A stretch of DNA of 64,000 bases from Limnohabitans_A sp048020265. Lineage in GTDB: Bacteria > Pseudomonadota > Gammaproteobacteria > Burkholderiales > Burkholderiaceae_C. Below, piece after piece: positions 6,301 through 14,021 of the stretch; position 1 is the first letter of the stretch; each line of letters starts with the position of its first letter. The stretch lies in NCBI RefSeq assembly GCF_048020265.1, contig NZ_CP171843.1:806001-870000 (forward strand), given 5' to 3'. The notes below the pieces were generated by a model. That model was given only the letters and a program-made list of their open reading frames with translations. It was not told the DNA's origin and did no database searches. The position numbers and the translations under genes were made by a program.

Positions 6301-7949
6301 GTGAGCAAGTCGGTTTCACCTTGCGTGGACGCAACCCCGATGTTTTGACCTGCATCGCTAACTTGTCCAACGACGAGGTTTTTACCCCGCCCGAGTTGGC
6401 CAACCGAATGCTTGACACGCTGGCGCAGTCTTGGGCGGCTGACCATGCAGGGGCCGATCTGTGGACCAACCGGTCTGTGAAGTTCTTAGACCCGTTCACC
6501 AAGTCGGGCGTATTTTTGCGTGAGATCACGAACCGTTTGGTTAAAGGCTTGGCTGAAGAGATTCCGGACCTCCAGGATCGGGTGAACCATGTTTTGACCA
6601 AGCAGGTGTTTGGCATTGGCATTACTCGTCTGACCAGTTTGCTGGCACGGCGCAGCCTTTACTGCTCCAAGTGGGCCAACGGTCCGCATTCGGTGGGAAA
6701 AGGGTTTTCCGACGAGTCGGGAAACATCTGGTTTGAGCGGACTGAGCACACTTGGGTGAATGTCAAATGCAGCTACTGCGGGGCAAGCAAAGAGGCCATG
6801 GACAGAGGCGCAAACTTGGAAACCCATGCCTATGCTTTTATCCACACCGACAACATCAAGACTCGCATGGCCGAGTTGTTTGGAGAAAATATGCAATTTG
6901 ACGTGATTATTGGCAATCCGCCCTACCAACTGAACGATGGCGGTTATGGGACCAGCGCGGCCCCGATTTACCAACTGTTTGTGGATCAAGCCAAGCAGTT
7001 GGAGCCTCGCTATTTGTCCATGATCATTCCGGCCCGCTGGTTCGCGGGCGGCAAGGGGCTCGACGAGTTCCGCGAGTCGATGCTGTCTGATGACCGGCTA
7101 CGCTCAATTGACGACTACTTGAGTGCCTCCGATGTATTCCCGGGTGTGGGTCTGAAGGGCGGCGTGTGTTATTTCCTGTGGAACCGCGACCACCGTGGTG
7201 AGTGCCAAGTCAGCACGCACTTCAAGGACTGGCCTGTTTCTACGGCGACGCGACCACTGTTGGAGGACGGTGCAGACGTGTTCATTCGCTTCAATGAAGG
7301 TCTGTCAATTCTCAAGAAAGTGTTCGCTCAGGAGAATAAAGATTCGGATTCTGTCGTTTTGCCAGCTGACAAGCGCTTTGATGCGCTGGTGAGTTCTCGA
7401 AAACCATTTGCCTTGGAGACGACCTTCAAAGGTAGAAAGTCCAAAAAAGAAGGCGATCTGTTGGTTTACCAAAACGGCGGGTTGGGCTACGTTGCGAGAG
7501 AGTCCATCACTGCTGGCCTCACATACATAGACGCTTGGAAGATTTATATTGGCCGTGCCGCACCAGGGACCGGTAACCGCGATACCTATCCGCACCGAAT
7601 CCTGAGCACGCCCTTTATTGGAGAGCCTGGCAGCATCTGCTCCGAAACCTACCTGTGCATTGGGCCTTTCGATACCAAAGCGGAGGCAGAAAATGCGCTG
7701 TCCTATCTCACTTGTCGGCTGACAAGGCTGCTGATCCTGTTGCACAAACCGTCGCAAGACACCACGCGCAAGGTCTATACCTTCGTTCCAAAACAGGACT
7801 GGAGCCGACCATGGACAGACGCTGACTTGTACGCCAAGTACGGCATCACGCAAGCGGAAATCGACTTCATCGAAAAGGTTGTCCGCCCGATGGACGTGAC
7901 TGCGGATTTGCTGGGGGATGTTGCTGTTGACGGAAGTGATGATGAATAA
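6297..7949 (+). CDS. Eco57I-type DNA methyltransferase subunit with NPPY motif
   Basis: A 550-residue protein. VFTPPELANRMLDTL (about residues 28-42) and KFLDPFTKSGVFLREITNRL (about 62-81) correspond to the SAM-binding region, but motif I is unusual (DPFTKSG instead of DPACGSG). A CSYCG pair lies near 157-161. DVIIGNPPYQLND near 202-214 is the catalytic NPPY of N6-adenine methyltransferases. The second half (SMIIPARWFAGG, then GLKGGVCYFLWNRD and later TFVPKQDW) matches the target-recognition part of Eco57I-like methylases. It is coupled to the preceding SAM-binding gene and overlaps the following helicase gene. It most likely methylates adenine in a specific site to protect the host from the downstream nuclease-helicase. 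Confidence 0.87.
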   Translation: MSEQVGFTLRGRNPDVLTCIANLSNDEVFTPPELANRMLDTLAQSWAADHAGADLWTNRSVKFLDPFTKSGVFLREITNRLVKGLAEEIPDLQDRVNHVLTKQVFGIGITRLTSLLARRSLYCSKWANGPHSVGKGFSDESGNIWFERTEHTWVNVKCSYCGASKEAMDRGANLETHAYAFIHTDNIKTRMAELFGENMQFDVIIGNPPYQLNDGGYGTSAAPIYQLFVDQAKQLEPRYLSMIIPARWFAGGKGLDEFRESMLSDDRLRSIDDYLSASDVFPGVGLKGGVCYFLWNRDHRGECQVSTHFKDWPVSTATRPLLEDGADVFIRFNEGLSILKKVFAQENKDSDSVVLPADKRFDALVSSRKPFALETTFKGRKSKKEGDLLVYQNGGLGYVARESITAGLTYIDAWKIYIGRAAPGTGNRDTYPHRILSTPFIGEPGSICSETYLCIGPFDTKAEAENALSYLTCRLTRLLILLHKPSQDTTRKVYTFVPKQDWSRPWTDADLYAKYGITQAEIDFIEKVVRPMDVTADLLGDVAVDGSDDE

Positions 7950-10488
7950 GCCCAGCGTCGATGAAATCCTGGCACCTAAGCCAGTTGCCCGTCCCCGTAT
8001 CTACGCCTACACCATTGCTGATGCAGCTCATGAGGGCCTGCTCAAGGTGGGACAAACCACGCGCGATGTGCCCCTCCGCGTCGCAGAGCAATTGAAGACG
8101 GCGGCTATCAAGAACTACACCATCGTGCTCGATGAAGTGGCTGAACGAGATGACGGCTCGATCTTTTCCGACCACGATGTGCGTGCGGCCTTGATCAAAA
8201 AGGGGTTCGAAAAATATGACCTAGAGTGGGTGCGTTGCACGGTCGAGGATGTGAAGACGGTTCTTGTCGAGCTTCGCACCGGCCAGCGTTTTAGCGGCAC
8301 GCACCACGAAACCTTTGGTCTGCGGTCCGAGCAGGCGGATGCGGTCGACAAAACGTTTGACTACTACCAGTCCATCTGGGCGGAAGATGCCAATGCTGCA
8401 CCGCGTTTCTTGTGGAACGCCAAGATGCGGTTTGGCAAGACGTTCACCACCTATCACCTCGCCAAAAAATTGCAGGCCAAGCGGGTGCTGGTGCTGACAT
8501 TCAAGCCAGCCGTGGAAGACGCTTGGCAGACTGATCTGGAAAGCCATGTTGACTTTGATGGTTGGCAATACCTGTCCCGCTCTTCTGGTAGCGACCCCAC
8601 GCAAATTGACAAGAACAAGCCGGTTGTTTACTTCGGGTCATTTCAAGACCTGCTGGGCCGCGACCCTACCGGCAACATCAAGCCTCGCAACACTTGGCTG
8701 CATGAGGTGAACTGGGATTTGGTGGTGTTTGACGAATACCACTTTGGTGCTTGGCGCGACACGGCCAAAGAGTTGTTCGAGGGGGAAGACGATGCGGTCG
8801 CCAAGAAAGAATCCAAATTGGAATACGCGGGTGATTTGGACGGCGTGAACGAAGACTTGACGGTGCTGGCCGTCAAGGAGACGGATTTCTTGCCCATCAC
8901 CACGAGGGCCTATTTGTACCTCTCGGGCACGCCTTTCAAAGCGCTGGCAACTGGGGAGTTCATTGAAGAGCAGATTTTCAATTGGACCTACACGGACGAG
9001 CAACGGGCCAAAGCTGCGTTTGCAGTTGAACGCCCTGCTGAGCGTAACCCTTACGGCGCATTGCCGCAGATGCGTTTGCTGACCTATCAAATGCCCGATG
9101 AGCTTCTGGCAGTGGCCAGCGGTGGCGAGTTTGATGAGTTCGATCTCAATGCGTTCTTCGAAGCCACAGGGGAGGACGAAAGCGCCGAGTTCGCGCACAA
9201 AGACGATGTGCAGAAATGGCTGGACATCATTCGCGGTGGGCACACGGCGCAGTCGGCTGAGTTGTTGAAGGTGGGTTCTCGGCCACCATTCCCATATTCA
9301 GATGTGCGGCTGTTGCCCTATTTGCAGCACTCGTTTTGGTTCATGCCCAGCGTCGCCGCCTGCCACGCGATGGCCAACTTGCTGGCAGAGAGACACAACA
9401 CGTTTTGGCATGGGTACAAAGTCATCGTTGCTGCTGGCGCATCAGCAGGTTTGGGATTGGCGGCGTTGCCCCCAGTGCGCAAGGCCATCGGGAGTGGCTT
9501 TGATAGTCAGACCATCACCTTGTCGTGCGGCAAGCTGACGACCGGTGTCACGGTTTCGCAGTGGTCTTCTATCCTGATGTTGCGTAACTTGAAGTCACCG
9601 GAGACCTATTTCCAAGCGGCATTCCGGGTGCAGTCGCCCTGGTCCATCAAGAATCCCAACGGTGACAACCCGAACCAAGAGGAAATCCTCAAGCCTGTCT
9701 GTTTTGTGTTCGACTTTGCGCCCACGCGGGCGTTGCGGCAGCTTTGCGAATACGGCATCAGCTTGTCACCCAATGAGGCCAACCCCGAAACCGCCGTCAA
9801 GGATTTGGTGGCCTTCTTGCCCGTGTTGGCCTATGACGGCGCGAACATGACGCAGGTGGATGCGGGCGGTATTTTGGACATCGCCATGGCGGGTACTTCG
9901 GCAACGCTGTTGGCCCGCAAGTGGGAGAGTGCGCTGCTGGTGAACGTAGACAACGGCACCTTGCAGCGCATCATGGACAGCCCCGAAGCCATGGCTGCGG
10001 TGGAGCGAATCGAAGGCTGGCGCAGTTTGGGCGATAACGTCATCGAGACCATCATCAACAAAAGCGACAAGGTCAAAGAGCTCAAAAACAAGGCCAAGGA
10101 CAAGGACCTGACGGCTAAGGAGAAAAAGCAACTCTCAGAAGCTGAGAAGGAATACAAGTCCAAGCGCAAGCAGATTCAGGAAAAGCTGGTCAAGTTTGCA
10201 ACACGCATTCCAGCATTCATGTACCTCACGGATCACCGTGAAAACACCTTGCAAGATGTCATCACCAAGCTTGAATCGGATCTATTTCTGACGGTGACAG
10301 GCCTGACGGTGCAAGACTTTCATTTGTTGGTCCAGCTCAAGGTGTTCAACACCGAGCAAATGAACCAGGCCGTGTTTGCGTTCAGGCGGTATGAGGATGC
10401 TTCGCTGCGTTACACGGGCATTGAAAGTCACGAGGGTCTGTCACATATTGGTTTGTATGACACTGTGGTGGCAAGGGAGTTGGGGTAA
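7939..10488 (+). CDS. GIY-YIG (T5orf172-type) nuclease fused to SF2 helicase, restriction subunit
   Basis: An 849-residue protein. Residues about 15-110 (RIYAYTIADAAHEGLLKVGQ, then AIKNYTIVLDE and FSDHDVRAALIKKGFEK) form a T5orf172/MUG113-like GIY-YIG nuclease domain. The helicase follows: Walker A WNAKMRFGKTFT near 158, DEYH box in VVFDEYHFGAW, motif III YLSGTPF, and a C-terminal lobe with TTGVTVSQW and ETYFQAAFRVQSPW. A lysine-rich coiled coil (KELKNKAKDKDLTAKEKKQL) precedes the tail. The start is taken at ATG 7939 or 7942 behind ACGGAAG; it overlaps the methylase gene. It should translocate on and cut DNA that lacks the methylation set by the two upstream genes. A terminator hairpin follows. 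Confidence 0.87.
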   Translation: MMNKPSVDEILAPKPVARPRIYAYTIADAAHEGLLKVGQTTRDVPLRVAEQLKTAAIKNYTIVLDEVAERDDGSIFSDHDVRAALIKKGFEKYDLEWVRCTVEDVKTVLVELRTGQRFSGTHHETFGLRSEQADAVDKTFDYYQSIWAEDANAAPRFLWNAKMRFGKTFTTYHLAKKLQAKRVLVLTFKPAVEDAWQTDLESHVDFDGWQYLSRSSGSDPTQIDKNKPVVYFGSFQDLLGRDPTGNIKPRNTWLHEVNWDLVVFDEYHFGAWRDTAKELFEGEDDAVAKKESKLEYAGDLDGVNEDLTVLAVKETDFLPITTRAYLYLSGTPFKALATGEFIEEQIFNWTYTDEQRAKAAFAVERPAERNPYGALPQMRLLTYQMPDELLAVASGGEFDEFDLNAFFEATGEDESAEFAHKDDVQKWLDIIRGGHTAQSAELLKVGSRPPFPYSDVRLLPYLQHSFWFMPSVAACHAMANLLAERHNTFWHGYKVIVAAGASAGLGLAALPPVRKAIGSGFDSQTITLSCGKLTTGVTVSQWSSILMLRNLKSPETYFQAAFRVQSPWSIKNPNGDNPNQEEILKPVCFVFDFAPTRALRQLCEYGISLSPNEANPETAVKDLVAFLPVLAYDGANMTQVDAGGILDIAMAGTSATLLARKWESALLVNVDNGTLQRIMDSPEAMAAVERIEGWRSLGDNVIETIINKSDKVKELKNKAKDKDLTAKEKKQLSEAEKEYKSKRKQIQEKLVKFATRIPAFMYLTDHRENTLQDVITKLESDLFLTVTGLTVQDFHLLVQLKVFNTEQMNQAVFAFRRYEDASLRYTGIESHEGLSHIGLYDTVVARELG

Positions 10489-10563
10489 AAGTTGTTCCGA
10501 TATTTATACCTGCTTCCGCTAGGCATTAAAAAAATTTCTGGGACACTCGCTTGATAATGAAAT

Positions 10564-10597
10564 GGGGCCAACACCTAAGATGCTGGCCCCGCTATTT
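10564..10597 (+). terminator. Rho-independent terminator of the restriction operon
   Basis: GGGGCCAACA at 10564-10573 pairs (one mismatch) with TGCTGGCCCC at 10581-10590, followed by GCTATTTTTT. Stem and loop are nearly identical to the hairpin at 1848-1874. Confidence 0.85.
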
Positions 10598-10636
10598 TTT
10601 AATATCGAAAATTTCGACATTCAGGTGAGATTTTTC

Positions 10637-10654
10637 AAATACTCAAAAGTATTT
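10637..10654 (-). terminator. Weak AT-rich hairpin behind the STAND gene
   Basis: AAATACT (10637-10643) and AGTATTT (10648-10654) pair around a 4-base loop. On the minus strand the stem is followed by GAAAAATC. Its place 24 bases past the stop of the STAND gene suits a terminator for that gene, facing the stronger terminator of the restriction operon. Confidence 0.45.
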
Positions 10655-10677
10655 TGAAAATAAATTCAATCGAAATT

Positions 10678-13428
10678 TTAAATGGATTTATTGCTAACTT
10701 CAATTGCGCATTCCCCCTCGCTGTTTAGTCCAATTGTGAACGTCACACCCATGCCTGTTTCTAATTTATCCCAATGTGTATCGGATGTTAAAAAATCCCG
10801 GTGAAAGAACCATCGGCTGTCATCTTTGCAAATGATGAAGCCAAAACGTTTCTGTAAATTATGAATTTTACCGTTTTTTCGAGTTCCAATGGCTTCATTG
10901 TTTTGAATTTGATGCAATTGAAGTGATTGAGCTTGCGTAATGGATTGAGATGGATCAATTGGTCGGTCTAGGAGAAGGATACGATCTCGATAGTCTTGTC
11001 GTAGGTCTTGATTGGTAATTATCCACGGCATTTCTGTTTTTATAGGAATAGATCCAGCGGTACTCAAGTCATGAATTCTCTCTGCTGTTGCGATCATGTA
11101 TTCAATAAAAACTGTATTGGATGTAAGTTCTCTTCTTGAAAAACTCTCGGATAAAACTTTTGCAGTTTTCTGAAGTAATTTGAAGTCGAGATCTTTTCTC
11201 TCGGCCGAATCAAGCAGTATTGAGATTGCGCGTTTTAGTTTATTCGATGCAGAGTCATATTCCTTGTAATCTATATAACGGCGACCCCATCGACGATAGC
11301 AATCTGCCGCCTGGTCTGCACCAGTAAGCCTCCAACGACGTTCCCGTAATTTTAAAGTAGGCAATAGACGTTCGTGGATTTGGGCAGATTCTTCAAATCT
11401 TCCCATCCGGTTTAATGCCATAGCTTTTGCAGTTAAGACTGGTGAGGCGTCTTTATCTATTTTTTCAATAGCCTCAAATTGATTTAATGCTTCTTCTAAA
11501 TCATCAATGTCGATCATCAAAAACATTCCATAACAATACCTACTTATGGATGAATTAGGCTCTAGCTCAACCGCATGTGCATAGTCTTCGGCCGCCCTAT
11601 AGTTTTCTTTTGCGTGTTCTTCAACCAAAGCAGATATCCGCCAAACCTCAGCGCTATGTGATGTCAGTCGCTTCGCTTCTTCGATTTGAGTTCTTGCATT
11701 TGAAAATTCAGATTTTTTAAGATGGTCAAGTGCTCTTCTTAAATATGTAGCACAAATTCTTTCATCCCGTCCATTTCCAGTTCGAACGAAAAATGGATCA
11801 TAGTCATAGCGACTTCCCAATAATGCTTCTTGACTCAGTGTTGTCCTAAGTTCTTTAAGTCTATTTTGGATTCTCTGGAAGAAATCCCTTGGCGGAGGTG
11901 CGTGTGCTGATACAAATGCTGATGTGGATTCGGAGAGCGCATATTCGAAGCCTTCATTACCTTGTTTATTTCGAATAACGATGCTTGAATTGTGTAATGC
12001 AGTTAATGCAACTTCAAGTTCGTGTGTTGTCAAATCTTGCATTAAAAAATGCATCTCTGCTGAAGTCAGAGGCCGGCGAGCACTCGCAAGGCAACTGATT
12101 ACTTCCCGATCCTGCACTCCCAATTTTTCAAATAGATTTTGAAAACAAAATGAAATTGCTGAAGAAAATGTATCACCATCTCGATTTGTAAGTGAACTCG
12201 GTTCGGCTCCTCGAGATACACTTGCGACAAACCATTTAATAAGCAACGGACTAAAAAAAAGACGTTTGCAGAAACCCTTGATGTTTCCATCATCCAAGCG
12301 AAGCAGACTGGTCACTCCGAGCAATTTTGCAAAAGCTCTAAAAAGAGATATTGATGTTTTTTCGTCAAGACCTTGTAGTGGATAGCGTGCCTCAAATTCG
12401 CCAATTCCAACTCTGGATGTTATTAATATTTTTGATCCCTGTGGTACTCTTAATAAAAGTTCTCTAAGGGGGCCAGCAGATATGGTTTCCAGATTATCTA
12501 TTACGACAAGTATTCGATATAAATCGAAATATTCGGCTATTTCATCAATGTAGTCTGTCTCTTCTTTTTTATTTAGATCGGCAACGCCAAGTTCTTTTGC
12601 TACTGCAGATAAGAGTCCGAGTGTTGAGGTTATTGTTCCTGTGAGTTGTTTGACGCCAGCTTGTGTAAGAGCTGTCGTTTTAAGTGATACCCATACAATT
12701 GCATCGTATGGCATTGATGGATCATCGGCTAAATCATAAAGACATCGAAGTGCAAGCGCGGTCTTTCCTACGCCACCTTCTCCGACAATGGTTACAACAG
12801 GGTAATGTGATTTGAGTAGCTTTATTACATGTAGTCTATCTGCTTGTCGCCCGAGAAATCCAGTATCGTCAAACTCTGGGATCGGGAGATTATGATGTAC
12901 TTTTGATTTTTCGCTCCAGAATTGAGGAATTTGAAGCGTTAATACAAAACCAGGTTCTTTGTTAAGTCTATCAACTGTTTGAGATACTATATTGAATGAA
13001 AAAGGAGCGGTTTGTATTGTAAGTATTTTTGCAAAATCAATCAGACTTGGAAGATCTTCGGCTTCAAGAGGTCGAGTATGGCAAACTCGGTTTCTTGTTC
13101 CTGTAAGTGTCAGCAGATGTTTTGCTATTTTTATAATCCATTCTTTGTGTGCTTCAACTTTTGAGGCAATTTTCGATTCTAAAATTTTTGCAATATCAGC
13201 AAAGTCGATGTAGGGTAATAGATCCTGCTCACTCACATTTGATGAGATTGAGTCCATGCGTAAATCCGACGCTCTTCTTTTGAGTGCATTGTCTTTTACG
13301 TCACTTGGAAGAAGTTCGGCCTCTTTGCTGTCAGTTCCACTTATAGCGATAATAAGTGTTCTGAAATCATCTTCTATAGATGAAATGATTGCGAAACATG
13401 TATTTCGTATTGCCATCGGACTGCTCAT
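10678..13428 (-). CDS. STAND NTPase: HEPN-like domain, NB-ARC, TPR repeats, C-terminal cold-shock domain
   Basis: A 916-residue protein. Residues about 1-140 are helical with RNRVCH at 112-117, an R-x4-H pair like the HEPN RNase active site. The NB-ARC core follows: FLGR near 191, Walker A GEGGVGKT at 216-223, Walker B ILVVIDNLE near 306, and KILITSR near 333. TPR-like helices span about 560-760. The tail (848-914) is a cold-shock/OB fold: GKIHNLQKRFGFIICKDD, RWFFHRDFL, then LETGMGVTFTIG. STAND proteins of this type sense phage products and trigger an effector. The gene is clearly AT-rich against its neighbours, with codons such as TTA, ATA and AAA, so it was probably acquired. AGGAAG precedes the ATG. 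The defence role is inferred. Confidence 0.85.
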   Translation of the reverse strand: MSSPMAIRNTCFAIISSIEDDFRTLIIAISGTDSKEAELLPSDVKDNALKRRASDLRMDSISSNVSEQDLLPYIDFADIAKILESKIASKVEAHKEWIIKIAKHLLTLTGTRNRVCHTRPLEAEDLPSLIDFAKILTIQTAPFSFNIVSQTVDRLNKEPGFVLTLQIPQFWSEKSKVHHNLPIPEFDDTGFLGRQADRLHVIKLLKSHYPVVTIVGEGGVGKTALALRCLYDLADDPSMPYDAIVWVSLKTTALTQAGVKQLTGTITSTLGLLSAVAKELGVADLNKKEETDYIDEIAEYFDLYRILVVIDNLETISAGPLRELLLRVPQGSKILITSRVGIGEFEARYPLQGLDEKTSISLFRAFAKLLGVTSLLRLDDGNIKGFCKRLFFSPLLIKWFVASVSRGAEPSSLTNRDGDTFSSAISFCFQNLFEKLGVQDREVISCLASARRPLTSAEMHFLMQDLTTHELEVALTALHNSSIVIRNKQGNEGFEYALSESTSAFVSAHAPPPRDFFQRIQNRLKELRTTLSQEALLGSRYDYDPFFVRTGNGRDERICATYLRRALDHLKKSEFSNARTQIEEAKRLTSHSAEVWRISALVEEHAKENYRAAEDYAHAVELEPNSSISRYCYGMFLMIDIDDLEEALNQFEAIEKIDKDASPVLTAKAMALNRMGRFEESAQIHERLLPTLKLRERRWRLTGADQAADCYRRWGRRYIDYKEYDSASNKLKRAISILLDSAERKDLDFKLLQKTAKVLSESFSRRELTSNTVFIEYMIATAERIHDLSTAGSIPIKTEMPWIITNQDLRQDYRDRILLLDRPIDPSQSITQAQSLQLHQIQNNEAIGTRKNGKIHNLQKRFGFIICKDDSRWFFHRDFLTSDTHWDKLETGMGVTFTIGLNSEGECAIEVSNKSI

Positions 13429-13513
13429 TATTTGCTTCCTATTTCTGTTTAAATTTCATTGAGGAATGGCCTTCTTGTGATCTGGGGCGATTCAGTTACG
13501 TTTGACACTTCGC

Positions 13514-13759
13514 TCAAGAATTCGTCAACCTGACCTGTACCCTGTTAAACACTGGCTTGTCACCCTTGTGGTCCACGAGGTCTGCTACAAAGTTGCCGAG
13601 ACGTTCAAATTGGAGTTTCTGGTCCGGCTGCGCTTGGTCCAGTGATGGCTCCGCATACGCCGTCACCACTTTCAAACTGTCGGGGTTAAGGCTCTGCAAG
13701 AAATTCTTGCCTTCCGCCTTAACGTTGGCTTCTGGAAACAGGCGCGCATAGCGGCGCAG
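13514..13759 (-). pseudogene. Diverged 3' fragment of glnS
   Basis: The minus strand encodes LRRYARLFPEANVKAEGKNF followed by LQSLNPDSLKVVTAYAEPSL and later QPDQKLQFERLGNFVAD and KPVFNRV. This matches the last 80 or so residues of the intact GlnS encoded 260 bases away (for example FLQSLNPNSLKVVTAYVEPS there), at roughly three-quarters identity by eye. The frame is open for 99 codons and ends NRVQVRLTNS instead of NRVTGLKDSWGK. It lacks everything upstream, so it is a leftover gene end and not a gene. It marks the edge of the defence island. Confidence 0.88.
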
Positions 13760-13951
13760 ATCTGAGTTCTGGCGAATGGGCTTGAATGGCCAAGGTATGT
13801 GAGATGCCGTCAATTTTGGGGTCCATTGCGCAGCGCCGTTTGGCGATGTCGTGTGCGCAGAATATTAACCCATTGGTAATTTTTTAAAGATATAAAAGAA
13901 TAAAAATTAACTCAAAAAATCCATAAATGTTAGGTTGGATTCTTTGGATAA

Positions 13952-13976
13952 GGTCAGGCTTCGCGCTGGCCTGACC
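13952..13976 (-). terminator. Hairpin downstream of glnS, possible terminator
   Basis: GGTCAGGC (13952-13959) and GCCTGACC (13969-13976) form an 8-bp perfect stem with a 9-base loop, 46 bases past the glnS stop. On the minus strand it is followed by TTATCC, only a weak T-run, so termination may be partial. The AT-rich stretch from 13860 to 13935 beyond it holds no recognisable gene. Confidence 0.5.
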
Positions 13977-14021
13977 CTATGAGGTGCTGAACCGTGATCT
14001 GGCCCAGCACCGGCTGTGGCT

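Noticed and set aside
13514..13813. 99-codon open frame as a real gene
   Set aside because: From residue 19 on it is a copy of the GlnS C-terminus; the first 18 residues match nothing and there is no ribosome binding site, so it is a fragment.
13814..14021. tRNA gene as integration site at the island edge
   Set aside because: No cloverleaf or TTCGAATCC-like T-arm was found; the gap holds AT-rich sequence and a hairpin.
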